Origin: Amaurobius ferox
Lineage: Eukaryota; Arthropoda; Arachnida; Araneae; Amaurobiidae
DNA: 64,000 bases
NCBI GenBank assembly: GCA_951213105.1
Contig: OX578133.1
Location: forward strand, 139,600,813 to 139,664,812
Direction of reading: 5' to 3'
Positions within the stretch are counted from its first letter, which is position 1, and every line of letters starts with the position of its first letter. Below the pieces are notes generated by a model that searched no databases, was not told the DNA's origin, and saw nothing but the letters and a program-made list of their open reading frames with translations. Positions 1 through 12,289 of this stretch are shown one piece after another. The position numbers and the translations under genes were made by a program.

Positions 1-364
1 GGAGATTAAGATAGCAATTATGCTACATAATAAAATGATAACGTTCATATTACCTGACAAATTTATTTCCTCGTAATATATTACATAGAAACATACAGAA
101 TTAAAATGTACTTTACTTGTGAAATAGATGAAAGAGAATAGTTAGGAAAATTTAAGGTGATAAGAATATCAACACACCCAAACGAATATAAATTTTTATA
201 GATTTTCAATGTTAAACATCAAATAGTTAGCCTTATTATCTACCAAATAAATAATATGAACTGATTATTTCGCAAATTAGTTAATATATTTATTATAATT
301 GAATAAACTAAGATTTACACACTATTGCATTAAAATAAATTAAATAAATAAGCATCAAAAGTAC

Positions 365-577
365 CTTGACTTCTTGTTTTGTAGCCTGACTTGGAGTAAC
401 TGTAAAGTATAGCGTTGCATCAGACCATTTGACGAATGGTATCAGAACAGGCGATCGAGAACAACTTTGTATTGGAATAATATATGGATCGTCAGATAAA
501 CCCGTAATAATTAATTTTTCTCTATACCTCTGTTGGTTTTCTAAAGGCAATTCCTTGACGTAATCAGATAATTTCAT
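365..577 (-). CDS. Candidate first coding exon of a host gene
   Basis: An ATG at 577-575 opens 71 codons that end in-frame (phase 0) at a consensus donor, read on the minus strand as GTCAAG|GTACTT, at about 365/364. The peptide starts MKLSDYVKELPLENQQRYRE and ends around TKQEVK. It is hydrophilic, with a charged N-terminus, a DDPY motif near residue 30 and a W-S-D motif near residue 51. The reading frame runs on for 18 codons past the donor into low-complexity AT-rich DNA, so the exon end rather than the ORF end is the likely boundary. I recall N-termini of this general style (xYVKxLxxxxxxRYxEKL...DPY) in uncharacterised arthropod proteins that carry SWIM or YqaJ domains; this is weak family memory, not a match I can verify. 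The following exons would lie left of the window. A promoter-like patch sits about 80-140 bp upstream. Confidence 0.45.
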
Positions 578-649
578 ATTGTAAACCTCTCTATATTAAG
601 AAAAAATTGGTACACTGTGTTAACAATTAACACTTTAACATTGAAACAA

Positions 650-720
650 TACAGTGATGGCGGACGGCGTCTACAAAGAGTATGGCGGTGAATGTGACGT
701 CGGTGCAACTCATCTATGGG
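650..720 (-). promoter_or_regulatory. Possible promoter patch upstream of the 365-577 exon
   Basis: A short GC-richer island in AT-rich surroundings. On the plus strand it carries two ATGGCGG boxes (about 656 and 683), which look like YY1-type sites, and a GTGACGTCG site (about 700), a CRE-like half palindrome. It lies about 80-140 bp 5' of the putative start codon at 577 on the minus strand, where a core promoter or 5' UTR would be expected. No TATA box is evident. This is inference from motif content only. Confidence 0.3.
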
Positions 721-739
721 CTAAATCACTTTACTTCTT

Positions 740-1065
740 ATCTCATAGAGTTTCGTCCAGAGCAGAGCACCAGGCGCGAAGCGCCTTTAATCTCCAATCT
801 CTAGGTGTGGTTCTTATCTTCATACTGTGACATTATTTCATTGGTCCATAGTTGGAGGTTCGAGGTTTTTGATTTACTGTTTTTATTATTTGTCCTAGCT
901 CCTAGTGTGGCAGTTTGTTGCACATTAAGAGTTTAAGCAGTTTGGGAGAGTTGGTGCAGATCTGAGGGTAACCTAGCATTTTAGCAGTTTAGGATTTTAA
1001 ACATTTTGTAGAAAACCAAAGATCGCGAGTTTTCTTTAATATCAACTGATTAAGGTGGGACGTTC
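740..1065. other. Probable LINE 3' UTR / unresolved
   Basis: Sequence between the ORF2 stop and the promoter-like patch. It includes oligo-T/TTTAGCAG motifs but no clear tail or target-site duplication, so I cannot place the 3' end of the LINE. No ORF of note. Confidence 0.3.
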
Positions 1066-1290
1066 CTAGTACTGAATATCAAAGTTAAGTACCGAGCGGG
1101 GTCTCTTACGAGATTTAGCCTTGCGATGATCATAGTCATGCAGATTAAATAATAGTTCATTTGGGACAAATGGCAGATTTTTGTAGAATTTAAGCGCTAG
1201 CTTTTTGATTACACTTCTTACCGTTGTTTCGTCATTTATGAAGCGCCTGGCATGTTGTGCCGTATCTTCGATGTGTGCGTTGAGTATCTT
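1066..1290 (-). pseudogene. C-terminal remnant of LINE ORF2 (reverse transcriptase protein)
   Basis: A minus-strand frame from about 1290 to a TAG at 1066-1068 reads through a basic C-terminus with the segments ARRFINDETTV, LALKFYKNLP, LHDYDH and KRPRSVLNFDIQY. This is the typical C-terminal tail of Jockey/I-superfamily ORF2 proteins, which often end in a short basic KRPR-like stretch. The endonuclease, RT fingers/palm and most of the connector are missing. Upstream sequence (1290-1430) drifts between frames and holds a TGA. It follows ORF1 remnants on the same strand, so the locus is an internally deleted LINE copy. The 3' end of the element is not resolved; it may run into the 740-1065 sequence. 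Confidence 0.6.
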
Positions 1291-1437
1291 GAAGCTTTGA
1301 CATCAGTTGGCTGGATTGCAGGTGTGCAGATAGAGTCCATAGGGACCACCCACAGTGGGCGGAGCAACGAGATCTGTTTTTCCTGTTGGTCAAGAGAACT
1401 GGAGCCCAATTCCGAAAAACTATCTTGCAAGGCAGAG

Positions 1438-3575
1438 TTAGTTTAAATTATGAGGAAAGTTTGAAGTTTTTTGATCTGCAATTAGTGTGATTATATCAAA
1501 GGTCTTTTGCATCGGGTCTACGTCTGCTTTAATTATTTTGGTGATTTGATTTAAGAAGTTCCTGACATCATTGATATTGAAATAATCTTGTATTTCTTTA
1601 AAGAATTTAATGAATTCTAGAAAGAGGTTAGGGGTTTGATTTGAAGATATTTGGGCATCTGAGTGCGTGTGGGCCACGTGCTCTTCAGAACTTGGTGTTC
1701 TTGTCTCGGCACGCGCCATCGCCACGTTGTCTGTAACAATTTCGAGGTTTTGTGATTTAGGGAGCTGTGGAAAGTTTTCCACGCTCAGGTTTGAATTATC
1801 TGATCTATTCGTACGAAGGTTTTGGGGTTTGGTTTTAGGTTCCTGGAACTTGTTATGTTCCAGGGTTTTTTGGGGCAGAGCCTAAAGTTGGCGGGGTGGG
1901 CCCCACCACAATTAGCACACTTTGTCGGAAGGTCCCTAGGTTTAAGGCATTCGCGAGTTTGATGGTTTTCTCCGCATTTTAAACACCTGGCGGGAAACGA
2001 GCAATTATCCGAAGAATGGTTGTAATTTTGAAAATTGTAACAAATTTTTACTCCTTTTGATTTGAAGGCTTGCACTACGATTCTCATGTAGAGAATGGAG
2101 GTGAGGTTGTAAATTTTATCCCACCCCTCACCCGGCTCTAGGCAAGAAGATGGGGAGAGGTGACCGACCTATCACGACGATTTCTAAGCTGTGAAATCCT
2201 AACAATCCTGAATCCTTCACGGGATATAGCCTCTTTAATAGAGTCTATGCTAGTGTTGGTTGGTAGCCCTTTTATCACTACTTTTTTTGGCCTTTCGTTT
2301 TTTAAGCATATGGAACTAAAAGGGATTTTATTCTGAGTCAGGTGAGTCTGTAAACTCCTGTAATCCTCAACGGATCCTGGAGTGAACCTAATCACCCTCT
2401 CCATCAGCAGTCCTTCAATTTTAGTGCCTAAAGTTTTGTTTAATTCTTCTATGAGGGCTCCTCCAATTACTCGAGGAGTCAACATAGAAGGAAGAAATTT
2501 TGGGATTAGGTTTTGGGTCACTATTTCCATTCTCTTCTTCCTGATTATCAAGCGGCATGAATTTATTAAGTAGAGGGAAGTCCTTACTAGATGCAGCCTC
2601 TCGTGGCATGGCCTCAGCTAACTCAGCAGCCGTAATCTCGTCATTAGACTTCCTGCGCTTATTGCGCGGGAGTTCAAAATTTAGTTTGAAAGATTTCGCG
2701 ATTTTGGTTTTGTATTGACTATACAAAAAATCCTCAGATAAGCTATTCCATGTTTTGATGACATAAGCCGTAGCCTGATAGGATTTCCTAACCAAGAGGT
2801 TCTCAGGGGTAGGGGTATCCGCTAGCAAGATAGCAATCTCTTTGATGAGTGCCGCCTTGTCGATGTCCTCAACTTCCTCGATGGCGATTTCGGCATCCAG
2901 GTGTCGCTTGGCCCAGTCATAGACCTCACAGTGTCTGTGGATATCGAAGGCTTCATTTTCAGGTGTCTCAGGAGTATATCCCACGCTTGCTTCGCATCTG
3001 GCAGCGAAGGATGTGAAGTACTCAGGAGTCTTGTGCGCCTGTCGCACCAGCTTCTCAGCACGTGCTGCTCCGTCCAAGTCTTTTCTTTTTTTCTTTTCCT
3101 CCTCATCGATCTCCATGGCATCTGCCCAGTTGAGAGTCTCTTTTTGCTTGTCCTTCCAGTGCCTTTCGAAAAGATTTTTTTCCTTACTCTTGGTCTGTCT
3201 GCCTTTGGGTATCTCCTTACTGTCGTTGGCTTTCTTGTCTTTAGGCCTAGGTATCTCGGCTATCTCCTGTCGTCCCTCAGTTTGTACACTTTCCTTTGAA
3301 ATCTAATTATATTCCTCTAGTTTCTCTTGTACCTCCTCCTCTGTTTTTCCAAAGCTCTTAACAAATAAATCTCTAATAAGCAGTAATTTCTCTTTTTCCT
3401 CCGGCGAAAACATCTTGATTAGCTTAGCCCGATATATTCTACTAAAACTTGGTACAATTATACCCAGGCTAGCACTAAAAGTCACCACGTGCAATGGTTT
3501 ACTTCTTATTCCTGCTCGAAGACTAGGACAAGCGTCTAGCCGGAGGAATGCAATTTTGTTGTTTCCATGATGCAT
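1438..3575 (-). pseudogene. LINE ORF1 (gag-like, Jockey/I-type) pseudogene
   Basis: Minus-strand ORF1 of a non-LTR retrotransposon; ORF1 proteins bind element RNA in the cytoplasmic RNP. The N-terminal piece (3575-3303, possible start at 3413 beginning MFSPEEKEKL) is separated by an in-frame TAG at 3303-3305 from a long charged segment that continues in the same frame to 2421 and includes an acidic/Lys-rich stretch and a nuclear-type basic run NKRRKS. A frameshift near 2500 leads to a piece (2551-2138) with RPKKVVIKGLP and a two-strand/helix pattern typical of the PRE_C2HC domain. Another break near 2140 leads to three zinc knuckles (2030-1850): the first has lost its second Cys (CYNF for CYNC), the others are CLKC-x3-H-x4-C and CANC-x3-H-x6-C. 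A Gln/Asn-rich tail follows after a frameshift near 1785. At least three frame breaks plus one stop make it inactive. Confidence 0.8.
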
Positions 3576-3619
3576 TGCAGGAATTTAAAGGGCTCCTTCA
3601 AATATCATCTTCAAAATTT

Positions 3620-5770
3620 CTTTGTAATTTCTCCACTGGATGGCAGTACTAAGTTAAAATTTAATAGCATTGCAAGCTAAATACATGTTAACTAATAAAT
3701 TGATTGATTTCAGTGTACATTTTTCAAACACCTTAGTAATATGTTTAAAATGCACAGATAATATACGACATGTGAATTTATTTTTCAGTACTAAAAATAT
3801 TTTTTAAATTTAATGCATTCAAAATTGGGAAATAGTCATATGAATTTAATTAGAATATATTGTAAAATTATCTGTCATTTAATATTATTTTTTGCGCCAA
3901 ATTCATTCACTAATTTTTTTATCACTCTAAACATTTCTTTTAATCTGCTGTTAATGCACAAAGTCATGCAAATAAACTATAATTTTAATTTTTTACTCGG
4001 GTAAATGAGGTATAATAAATAACTTAACATGTATTTGAAAAAAAAAAATAAAATAAATTAAGCTTTCCCTTTATATAAAAAATAAACACGAAGCTTTCCA
4101 ATTTTATAAGAAAATAAATATTAGTCAGTATATCTTTTATTTTTGAATATTTTGATTTTCAATATATTACTTGAATCACATTAGAGTAACCTTGTCATAT
4201 CATAAAAATAAATTTGTCATGATCCTTTTTCATCAAAATCTTGAATTTGGAAATACTTTCTTTATACGATAGCACAAGAAAAAAAAATGTCTTTAAAATA
4301 AATATCAAATTATGACTTTTATTACAAATTACTACAAATTATACTTTTGATTCCTATCTTGTGTATATATATCTGTTAAAGATCACACCTCTTAAATTTA
4401 ATGCCATGTAGTAGTGAATAAGTGAACTTTCTTTGTTTCCCATAAAATAGTGTAAGTTTTCAAAAAAGTTAGATATTTTTTTAGGTCTCGGTTCATTTTC
4501 CAAAATGTTTTGTTTCTATTTATTTGTAATGTTTTGTTCAATGCATGTTTTCAAAGTATTTTACTATGGTACTTCCTTTAATTGATACCCACTTTCTAGA
4601 CATGTACCTTAAACATAAACACTCTGATAGTTCAATTATCTATTACAACCTGCTATGTAATATTGTTTGTAACGAAAATGGTTTTAAATACTGTGTAATT
4701 TTTTTATATTATTAAACAAAGTATTGAAGTAATATAAATTCAATCTTATCAGTGAGTATGAATTCAGTTTCTCTGTTGATTGAGTATTTTTGTTTCATTT
4801 ATTTTATTTTAGAGAGTTTATGTCTCTAATAGCTGTAATTTACTATCTGAAATGAGAGCAAGTATTACTATCTAAAATGATTCCATTGATATAAACTTTC
4901 TAGAACCCACTTCTAAAGGTAAATAGGAAGGATTAATTATTGTAGAATATCTCTGCATTAAACTCAAATCCTAGATGCTGACAGGAAAATAAATCTTTTG
5001 CAAAATAAAATTAGGAGGCGTGTCATAGCAAAAATAAAAAAAATGAGGGGGGGGGGGACTTATACATAAGAAATTATACCTATTGATAATTATACAAACT
5101 GTCAATTATGCTATTGAAGGTCTTGAACAAAGAGACTTTATCACCAAGCAGGAGATAATGTTCATCTACGGGATAAAAGAAAAACTACTTTTTTCCACAA
5201 ACCAAAATTAATGAAACAACAAACGTTAGTTTAAATGTTTAAACGAAATGATAAAATGTTTGTATCCCATATATATGTATATTTTTTAATTTTTCTTGTT
5301 CTATTTTATGTATTAAATATATTTTATTTGGTTAATTTAACTTTTTTTTTTTTTTTCCCTTCTGAAAATATATTTTATAGTGTATTTAGTTAATATTGGG
5401 TTTGAATTTTATCCAAACTCTGTATAATAGGGAAATTCCGGAATCGGCAAAGTCCAGATGGGTTTGAATTTTCCAGGTTGTTTTCTATATATATGCAAAC
5501 AAAATGATATAGGAATATAGAAAATTTGGAGTTATTCAGCGACGCACAGTTTCTTCTTTTTCGTACTTTTTAAAAATGATTCCTACTTTCCTTTTATTTT
5601 CTTCTTTTTCCTACTTTTCCACAGTTGGTTTGCTTGTGTGACCAGAATAGATTTGCGAAACGAAGGGAAGAAAATCGGTCTGATGAAGTCTATTTTATGA
5701 AATAGTGTTAAAATTTGCAATTTTTATGTAAGAGCAAAAAAATTCGTGATATTTGAGAAAGAGCGTTAAA
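3620..5770. other. AT-rich intergenic DNA, no gene seen
   Basis: Long runs of A/T with a G homopolymer around 5047-5056 and a local direct repeat of GGGTTTGAATTTT (about 5398 and 5459). Short ORFs only. Nothing resembling splice-bounded coding sequence was recognised. Confidence 0.5.
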
Positions 5771-5774
5771 ATTC

Positions 5775-6020
5775 ATAATTTTTACTTACTTATACTTTGT
5801 AATATAGTATAGAGAAAGTATTGTTTTCGCGAAAATTTTCGATAAGAGATTTTGATGCCAATATATGTTTTAGGACCTCCTGAATACGTTTTGACTATTT
5901 TTAGAGTGATGTCTGTGGTCGATTTCTTGTAAACACAATAGTTGTCACAAGTATTAATGGATTTTTAGAAAACGTTATATCCGGCTTTGTTATTGAAAAC
6001 ATTTAGAACTAAATAGAATT
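5775..6020. repeat. Degenerate copy of the long-TIR Tc1-like repeat (left-arm orientation)
   Basis: Begins with an imperfect hairpin of the TACTTT...AGAGAAAGTATTG type, followed by the AAAATTTTCGAT...TTTTAGAGTGATGTCTGTG succession. The same order is seen at 18692, 50110 and 56755. Strongly diverged; only the outer ~240 bp can be followed. Confidence 0.5.
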
Positions 6021-6637
6021 TTTTTAACTTCGAGAGAAAACTTCGAAATGTGAGACTAGCGGATGGAGCAACCTGTAGTATCTGTAAACTTGCCTATATG
6101 GACATTTCTGTTTGTCGGATTATCTAGTTGTCAATCTTCTCTCTCTACTAATTTAATCCTTTGAATACACAGGTGTCTCTGTCTTTCACTCTTTTATTCT
6201 CCCCTTTGAGATCCACCACTAATCTCTGTTGTACTCAAAATGGATCTGTTGTAAGTTGTAACTAACTTTTTATTCACCTAGAAAGTAGTCTAGTAAATTT
6301 TTTCTTTATCCTGCAACTATTTTGCACAAAGGTGAGAGGCAGAAACAACAGTATTTCTTAACCAAATGATTACCTAAGCACGGGTTAAGAAATATACACA
6401 TTAAGTTGAGCCGGCTTTTGCATTCCGAAGCCTTTTTGGTAGTAGTTGAAGTGTTAAAGCTATTCATTTCATTGAAAAGCGGTATTAAATTAACAAAGAA
6501 CTGAGGTGGTGTAATTTCTTTTTTTTTAGTAGGAATTAGGCAATAATTTGATAAATAGCAGAGAATGTTAGATTTTTTCCACTTTCACAGTTCAAAAATG
6601 TTTGCCAGAACTTGGGGGAGGGATGCATCCCCCCTAA

Positions 6638-7862
6638 ATGACGACCTTGCATCTTGGGCTTCAGATTCCTCTCAAAAATAGTTCACTGAATTCTATGTAC
6701 ACCAGAACACGGATTCCGAATGCTCTTATTGATTCTTTTCCCCGCCTCATGCAGAAAAATATTGTAGAACAAGAGCAAAGCAGTTACTTTTATACAATTT
6801 TAGGGGATGAAACAACGGATATATCTCAAATTGGGCAATTCTGGCTGTGTGTGAAATACGTTGCTACTGTAGAACCTTTTACCATCAAGGAATATTTTCT
6901 TTCATTCGTTCCTGTGTAATCTAACTGGCGAAGCACATTTTATCAAATACGGTTTAGACTCGATCAATTTGAGAGGGCAAAGTTACGATGGGGCTTCATC
7001 AATGACAGGTCAATTTCGGGGTGTTCAAGCCCTATGAAGAAATAAGTACTCCAAAGCTATCTACACTGAGTGTATTTCTCACTGTTTAAATTTATGCCTC
7101 ATGGATTCCTTTAAAGTTCAAAGTGTCCGGAACGCAATGCGCGTAATATCAGAAACTTGCACTTGTTTTTAGAGCCAGTGTAAAACGTATAAAAATCTTA
7201 AAAGATAAAATAAAATATCTAGAACCAAGTTGTAATAGTAACAGAATTAAGACCCTTTGTGAAACCAGGTGTTGTGAGCGTCACGATGATGTGATGCTTT
7301 TAAACAATATGCTTTTGCCGATCATTTCAGGACTGGAGCATCTCAGCGATCTACCAGGCGATCATTCTAAAAAAAAAAAAAGCCTCACTTATTTTGAATA
7401 ATATGCACCGCATTATTCCTCTCATCTTTAGCTGTAACATCAAAATTGTTGGAATTGACCATAATAATCTCTCAAAATATCTTAAAAAGAGGAATTGGAT
7501 CTTTTCAGTGCTGTCAACTAAGTTAATATGCTGCAGACAGTCATCGAAGAGCTTCGAAACTATGCCGATGTCCATCGATTGTTCGTAGATGTATAGAACA
7601 TGGCTCTAGTCTCAACGTCGACATCAATTTTCCAAGAATTGCTAAACTCCAGAGACACCGCCAAACGCACAATCAACTGATCACGAGACTTATTACAGAA
7701 TAACTGTCTACCTTCCTTGCACTGAGAACATGATTTCCTAGCTAACTGATAGTTGTTTGACTCATCAAGAGACTATATCGTCACTTCACTTTGTCATTGC
7801 AGCGTTTTGTGACGTACCTTTTGCAAAAATTAAGAAGGCTTCTAACTTTTATAGAGATGACT
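6638..7862 (+). pseudogene. hAT-superfamily transposase pseudogene
   Basis: Remnant of a hAT DNA transposase, which cuts and pastes DNA with an RNase-H-fold DDE core. The first open piece (6638-6919) contains YFYTILGDETTDIS, matching the D-E-x-T-D-x-S segment around the first catalytic Asp. After a frameshift near 6919, another frame gives LRGQSYDGASSMTGQFRGVQ, the hallmark R-G-Q-x-Y-D-G-A motif with the second catalytic residue, then HCLNLCLMDSF. Further downstream, with more stops and frame changes, a segment YYRITVYLPCTENMIS (about 7690-7735) resembles the helical region before the C-terminal dimerisation domain. A run of 12 A at 7369-7380 interrupts it. The style is that of transposases annotated with DUF4371. 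No TIRs or target-site duplication were identified. Non-functional. Confidence 0.75.
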
Positions 7863-7884
7863 TGATAGAGAAATAAGAATTTTG

Positions 7885-8890
7885 TTTCCTCCATGTACTC
7901 GATGGGCCGAAGGAGTAAACTGGGACTAAAACTAATAAAGTGTATTTAGCCTTATATGATATAAATTCATATTCAAAATTATTTATATATGTATATTGTG
8001 TACTTCGAGCATGTGTATGATTATTTAACTCTTGACTAACATAATGGAAAACATGTAATATAACTTTAATATTTATTTTTATTTCTATAACCACTGTTCT
8101 GTTGGTCATTTTCTACTTCCCGAAGCAAAACGTTCGATTTCTCGCAGAAATGTGCGCTGCGATGAGGCGCACGTTAGAAAAATCGGCCTTTTTGTCGTCT
8201 GGCATTAAATATACCACCTCGTATATCAAGACTTGTAAATTCGCATTTCTCTTGTAAAAAGCTAAGGAATGACATAAGTTTCATCCATATACTCGATAGG
8301 TCAATGGGGTAAGTTAGGATAAAAATACAAAAAAATGTAAGTGAAAATTATATTTTTATACACCAATCGATTTCTTACATTAAATAATACTCAGAAAAAA
8401 AAAATGTTATTTTTTTGCGTTGGAAACTTTTCTAACAGTTGGCAACAGATCTTTGGACTTTTCAATGTTAATTTGTTCCAAGAGATTTTCAGCTATATCT
8501 CACTAAAATATGTGCTTATTGATATCGGTTTAGTTTTTAAATATGTAATAGGTTAACCCAAAAGAAATGCCTTAATTAAAAGTTTTACATTTTGATTTTT
8601 TTTATTTAAAAAATTTAAAAATTTTGGTCGGGGGAAAAAAAGTGAATTGTAGCTACTAATTTTTTTTTTACACAACCTTAATATACATACTTTTAAACCT
8701 CTAAATATAAGATTTCGTTGAATTCCACGCGTAAGTTTTTGAAGTATAGATGTTTAAAATTTCAGAATTTTGACTTTTGAGGCGTCTGGTATGCAACCTG
8801 CCACTTGGAACGACTGTCAGACTCATAAACCAGGTACTGGGACTTAAAAACCTATAATTTGAAATCAATTTCATCCATGTACTCGATGGG
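7885..8890. repeat. Three diverged copies of a short repeat (TTTCATCCATGTACTCGATG)
   Basis: The motif TTTC(A/C)TCCAT(G/A)TACTCGAT(G/A)GG occurs at 7885-7907, 8279-8300 and 8869-8890. In the first two copies it is followed by related AGTAAACTGGGACTAAAA / GGTAAGTTAGGATAAAAA text. Spacing (~390 and ~590 bp) is irregular, so these look like decayed units of a dispersed or tandem repeat. Function unknown. Confidence 0.5.
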
Positions 8891-8899
8891 CTAAGTAGA

Positions 8900-10110
8900 T
8901 ATCAATTCTAGCCTGTTTAAAAAATACGCCCAAGGTGACGAAAGCTACCTGAGGGGACTACCAGACTCACGGATGTCCGTTGACATCACGAAGTTTTACC
9001 CAAGGCCATAGCCAGAAACGAAATCTATGATAATATATAACTCTATATAACTGAGTTCTAGAGTTATATACTATAAAGTAATACATTATCAGTTGATAAT
9101 GCATAACTCTAGAGTCTAGAATGTCTAATTATGAAACTCTAATTTTTGAAACTTTGTTGAATATTTTAAAATTAAACATGTATATAAATTTATGATCATC
9201 AATATAACCAGAAATTCAGCCGATAAATTTTTTTATTTCTGTACTATACAAAACTAAGTAATTTACAAAAACATTCTGAAAAAGCAGTTTTTCGTGTAAA
9301 ATTTGGATCGCATGTTGTTTGAAATTTCATACCACTGAGGAGGGGATGAGTATACTTCTTGGGGGGAATCAGCCCCTTGTTCTACCGCATGTAATACTCA
9401 AACCTTTTGTACACGATGGAGTAAGTAAAATCGGTGCTGGCTCTTGGACTACTAACACGTAGAAGTGTGATGATTTTAGTCACTTCTGTAGTTCATAGAT
9501 GGCGACACCAAAACCCCTCTTTTAGCCAGCTCCTTAAGAGATGGGATAAACTTGTAATAATAAAATTCTAATTATATTGTAAATTGTATTTGAACGAATT
9601 TTATAAAGTAAGCCATAGTTATGCACGTATTGTTTAGATATCGATTGGTTAATTTGGAATTATTTGGAAAATTGAAACATTCATTTAACGAACTGACCTG
9701 TCGAATTGATTAACTTAATTAAAAATATTTTTGCTATGTCAGAGAATGTTATCATTAAATTGTATGTAGTTCATATATAATATCTTCTTTGAATCTAACA
9801 AACAGATCAAAATATAATCGATTGTTAATCGATATATCCAGAGTTCATCCATTTGTATGTCCATTGAGTCTGGAAATTGACCCTTGCAGTCAATCGCCCG
9901 ATGGCTGGTCAACAACTTATATTAATTCGTATTAATACATATATTGGTCAGTTCCAGAAATTACCTGGAGCTATTCTCTTCGGGATTGCACTCGATAAAG
10001 GCTCAAGGCAAATAGTTATTTCTAAAAATTCTATATGATCGATTAAGAATCGGATATATATATATATATATATATATATCGCTCGATTTTTTTAAGTAAT
10101 CCATAACTTT
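8900..10110. other. Intergenic; cluster of small AT palindromes
   Basis: No gene recognised. At 9020-9115 several overlapping inverted repeats built from TATAACTC / GAGTTATA and TTATCAGTTGATAA occur. A (TA)n microsatellite lies at 10050-10079. Confidence 0.5.
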
Positions 10111-10116
10111 TAATAT

Positions 10117-10580
10117 TGTTACGAAGTATCTATCCTCTGGAATCGCGGATGTACTCCCAGGATGCAAGAATGAGTTCACATTTCTGGACAACTAACACGT
10201 TTATTTATGAGCACAGCGTAAACAGAAACAATATACAGCAAATAACTCGATAACTATTTCACAAGATCACCAAACAACTGCCAGCTATAGTAAAATAGCA
10301 TTAAATGCTCCACTAATTTCACAAAACAGTAGATACTATTCTCAAAATATTGACGTATCTCACAATTTAATGTAACTCGTATCACGCAAATGCTCTCCAA
10401 CTGAACGACGACTCCTTTTATATACTCTCTGTCGAAACTTCCACAAGGGGCTAGTATCTCCAAGAATATTCATTATTTAGAGAAAGTTCTAGTACCTCGG
10501 AAAGTCATCAAAAGTCGCCACGTTGGTGATAAATCGCGAAATCTGGCAAACTTGACCCCGAGTGTTCAAATATTATAACA
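10117..10580 (-). mobile_element. LTR (probably solo) of an LTR retrotransposon
   Basis: On the minus strand the segment starts TGTTATAATATTTG and ends TACTTCGTAACA, the TG...CA termini of LTRs. Inside, in the right order for transcription, are a TATA box TATATAAAAG (plus 10415-10424), a likely initiator region GTCGTTCAGTTGG just downstream, and an AATAAA polyadenylation signal (plus 10200-10205) about 80 bp before the 3' end. Length 464 bp suits a Ty3/gypsy LTR. I see neither a matching second LTR nor a primer-binding site, and flanking bases do not form a convincing target-site duplication. Regulatory motifs are seen directly; the LTR call is inference. Confidence 0.65.
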
Positions 10581-10904
10581 CTTCACCGGCGTAATAGGGA
10601 TGTCTGCCTATAAAAATGTTTTCCCCTTCTTGTTCTCAAAAGAACCTCCAGTGAAGGTATTTTACATGTTCTTAACAATATACTTATTTTCTTTTTTTAT
10701 TTCAGATGGTTTGAACAGTCAAATACTCCAAAGATTACCCTGTTTTCTCCCTTTCGTCACAGAAGCTGAAGAATGGCCTTTTACATGATTTCTCATTCAG
10801 AATTGAACAGTTACAATAGCATAAGTTAAACCTGAGATTGATAGTTTTGTATTTAAATTAAAATGACTTTAAACTCGATACCATGTTAAAATTAGTTTGG
10901 CTCA

Positions 10905-11160
10905 AAATTGACAAAATGGTACGTCTGGCACCCAGTGGGAGAACTGCCCCCTTCGTGAGATTCTGGTCTCCCCGTACCAATCAAAATTTCCAAAATATTT
11001 ATTATACAATTTTCTCTTGGGAAAGGATGGTGTGTTAGGGGAAGGATGATACGGTCCATGTGGTTGCCATCCACATTAGGTACCGGTCTAAATGACATTA
11101 TCCCTGCCGTTCAAACAGATACCTTTACACTTTCGGGTAGGTCGGACGGTCTGGAAAAAA
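10905..11160 (+). repeat. Degraded 5S-derived SINE copy (3' body)
   Basis: The part from about 11035 carries GATACGGTCCATGTGG, CCGGTCTAAATGACATTA and GGTAGGTCGGACGGTCTGG, matching in order the 3' body of the SINE at 46884-47279. It ends in an A-run at about 11156. The 10905-10975 part may be a second, rearranged piece (CACCCAGTGGGAGAACTG). 5' truncated: no 5S or tRNA head. Confidence 0.6.
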
Positions 11161-12285
11161 ATTTGAGTTCCTTCCTAGATCTGTTCCTCTGCATTGCGGG
11201 ATTTCACGGTATGGCAGTTCTGCCCCTGCTTGTATCAAGCCACAGTTAAATTTTTTTCTGGATCAGGTACTTTTTTAAAATTATATTGCATAATTGAAAA
11301 AATTCCTTTCAAACACATAGATATTGAGTAAATATTAATATTAAAAATTAGTAGGATATTAGGTATTACTCAAGTTAAACGAAATATAAAATAACTTTTC
11401 AATATTAAGTGTTGCTTAAAAAACAACTTTCATATCTATTTCTTTACTCTCACTGTATATCTATCGATATTTGTTATACGAGATAGCTTTATCCTCATAT
11501 CTCTCTTATCAATTACAATTAATATTAAACATCAATTAAGTCTTAATTGAATCTTCATATTAATTTTTTAGTAACATTTAAATAAGAGAAAATTTTACTT
11601 ATGCGTAAAGGTTAAAATAATTTAATATTAAGTAGTTTTACTGAAATTTTCTTAAGGATTACCAGGAAAGTCCTTAATCAAGTGACCATGCACGATCGAA
11701 TAAAAATGATTGCAGCGCCCCTAGCGGAGAATTTAAAAAGCTGGAAATACGAATGAGATACCTGAAAAAAAATCCAATGACAAAGTTATAAAACACTATC
11801 TAATGTACAGGCATCGACTCAAACTATTATGGAAGGCATATATCTGATTCGATATGATTATCGGCGACTGGCTGTCCTATTCAGATAATACAGTAAAAAA
11901 AACAGTTAGATGAACAGAAATCTAATGTAGAGCCAGCTTAACGTGCCTTTCGTCAGAGACAATTCACATTTACTTTCGAGAAAGGACATGACCGCGTATT
12001 TTGACAAGCATTGCAGGTGTCACCGTGTTAGAGGATCTGATGATACACTTTTATGATAGGTATTTAATGACTTCTATTTTCGCGTTTCGTTCGTTTTTGG
12101 TGTCGAGTCCTACTTATTAGACAATAATCTATTTTTAATTGGATTTTTCGCCTTGTTGCCGAGTTTGTTATCTTAATTTCTTATATTCTCTATTAGGGGC
12201 GGTGCAATCACCTTTATTCGATCGGGCATGATCACTTTACTATATATATAGACCTAACGTATATATAGTTTTCTTTACAAAGTTA
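11160..12285. other. Intergenic, no gene seen
   Basis: AT-rich sequence with short ORFs only. Nothing recognised on either strand. Confidence 0.4.
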
Positions 12286-12289
12286 TTGG

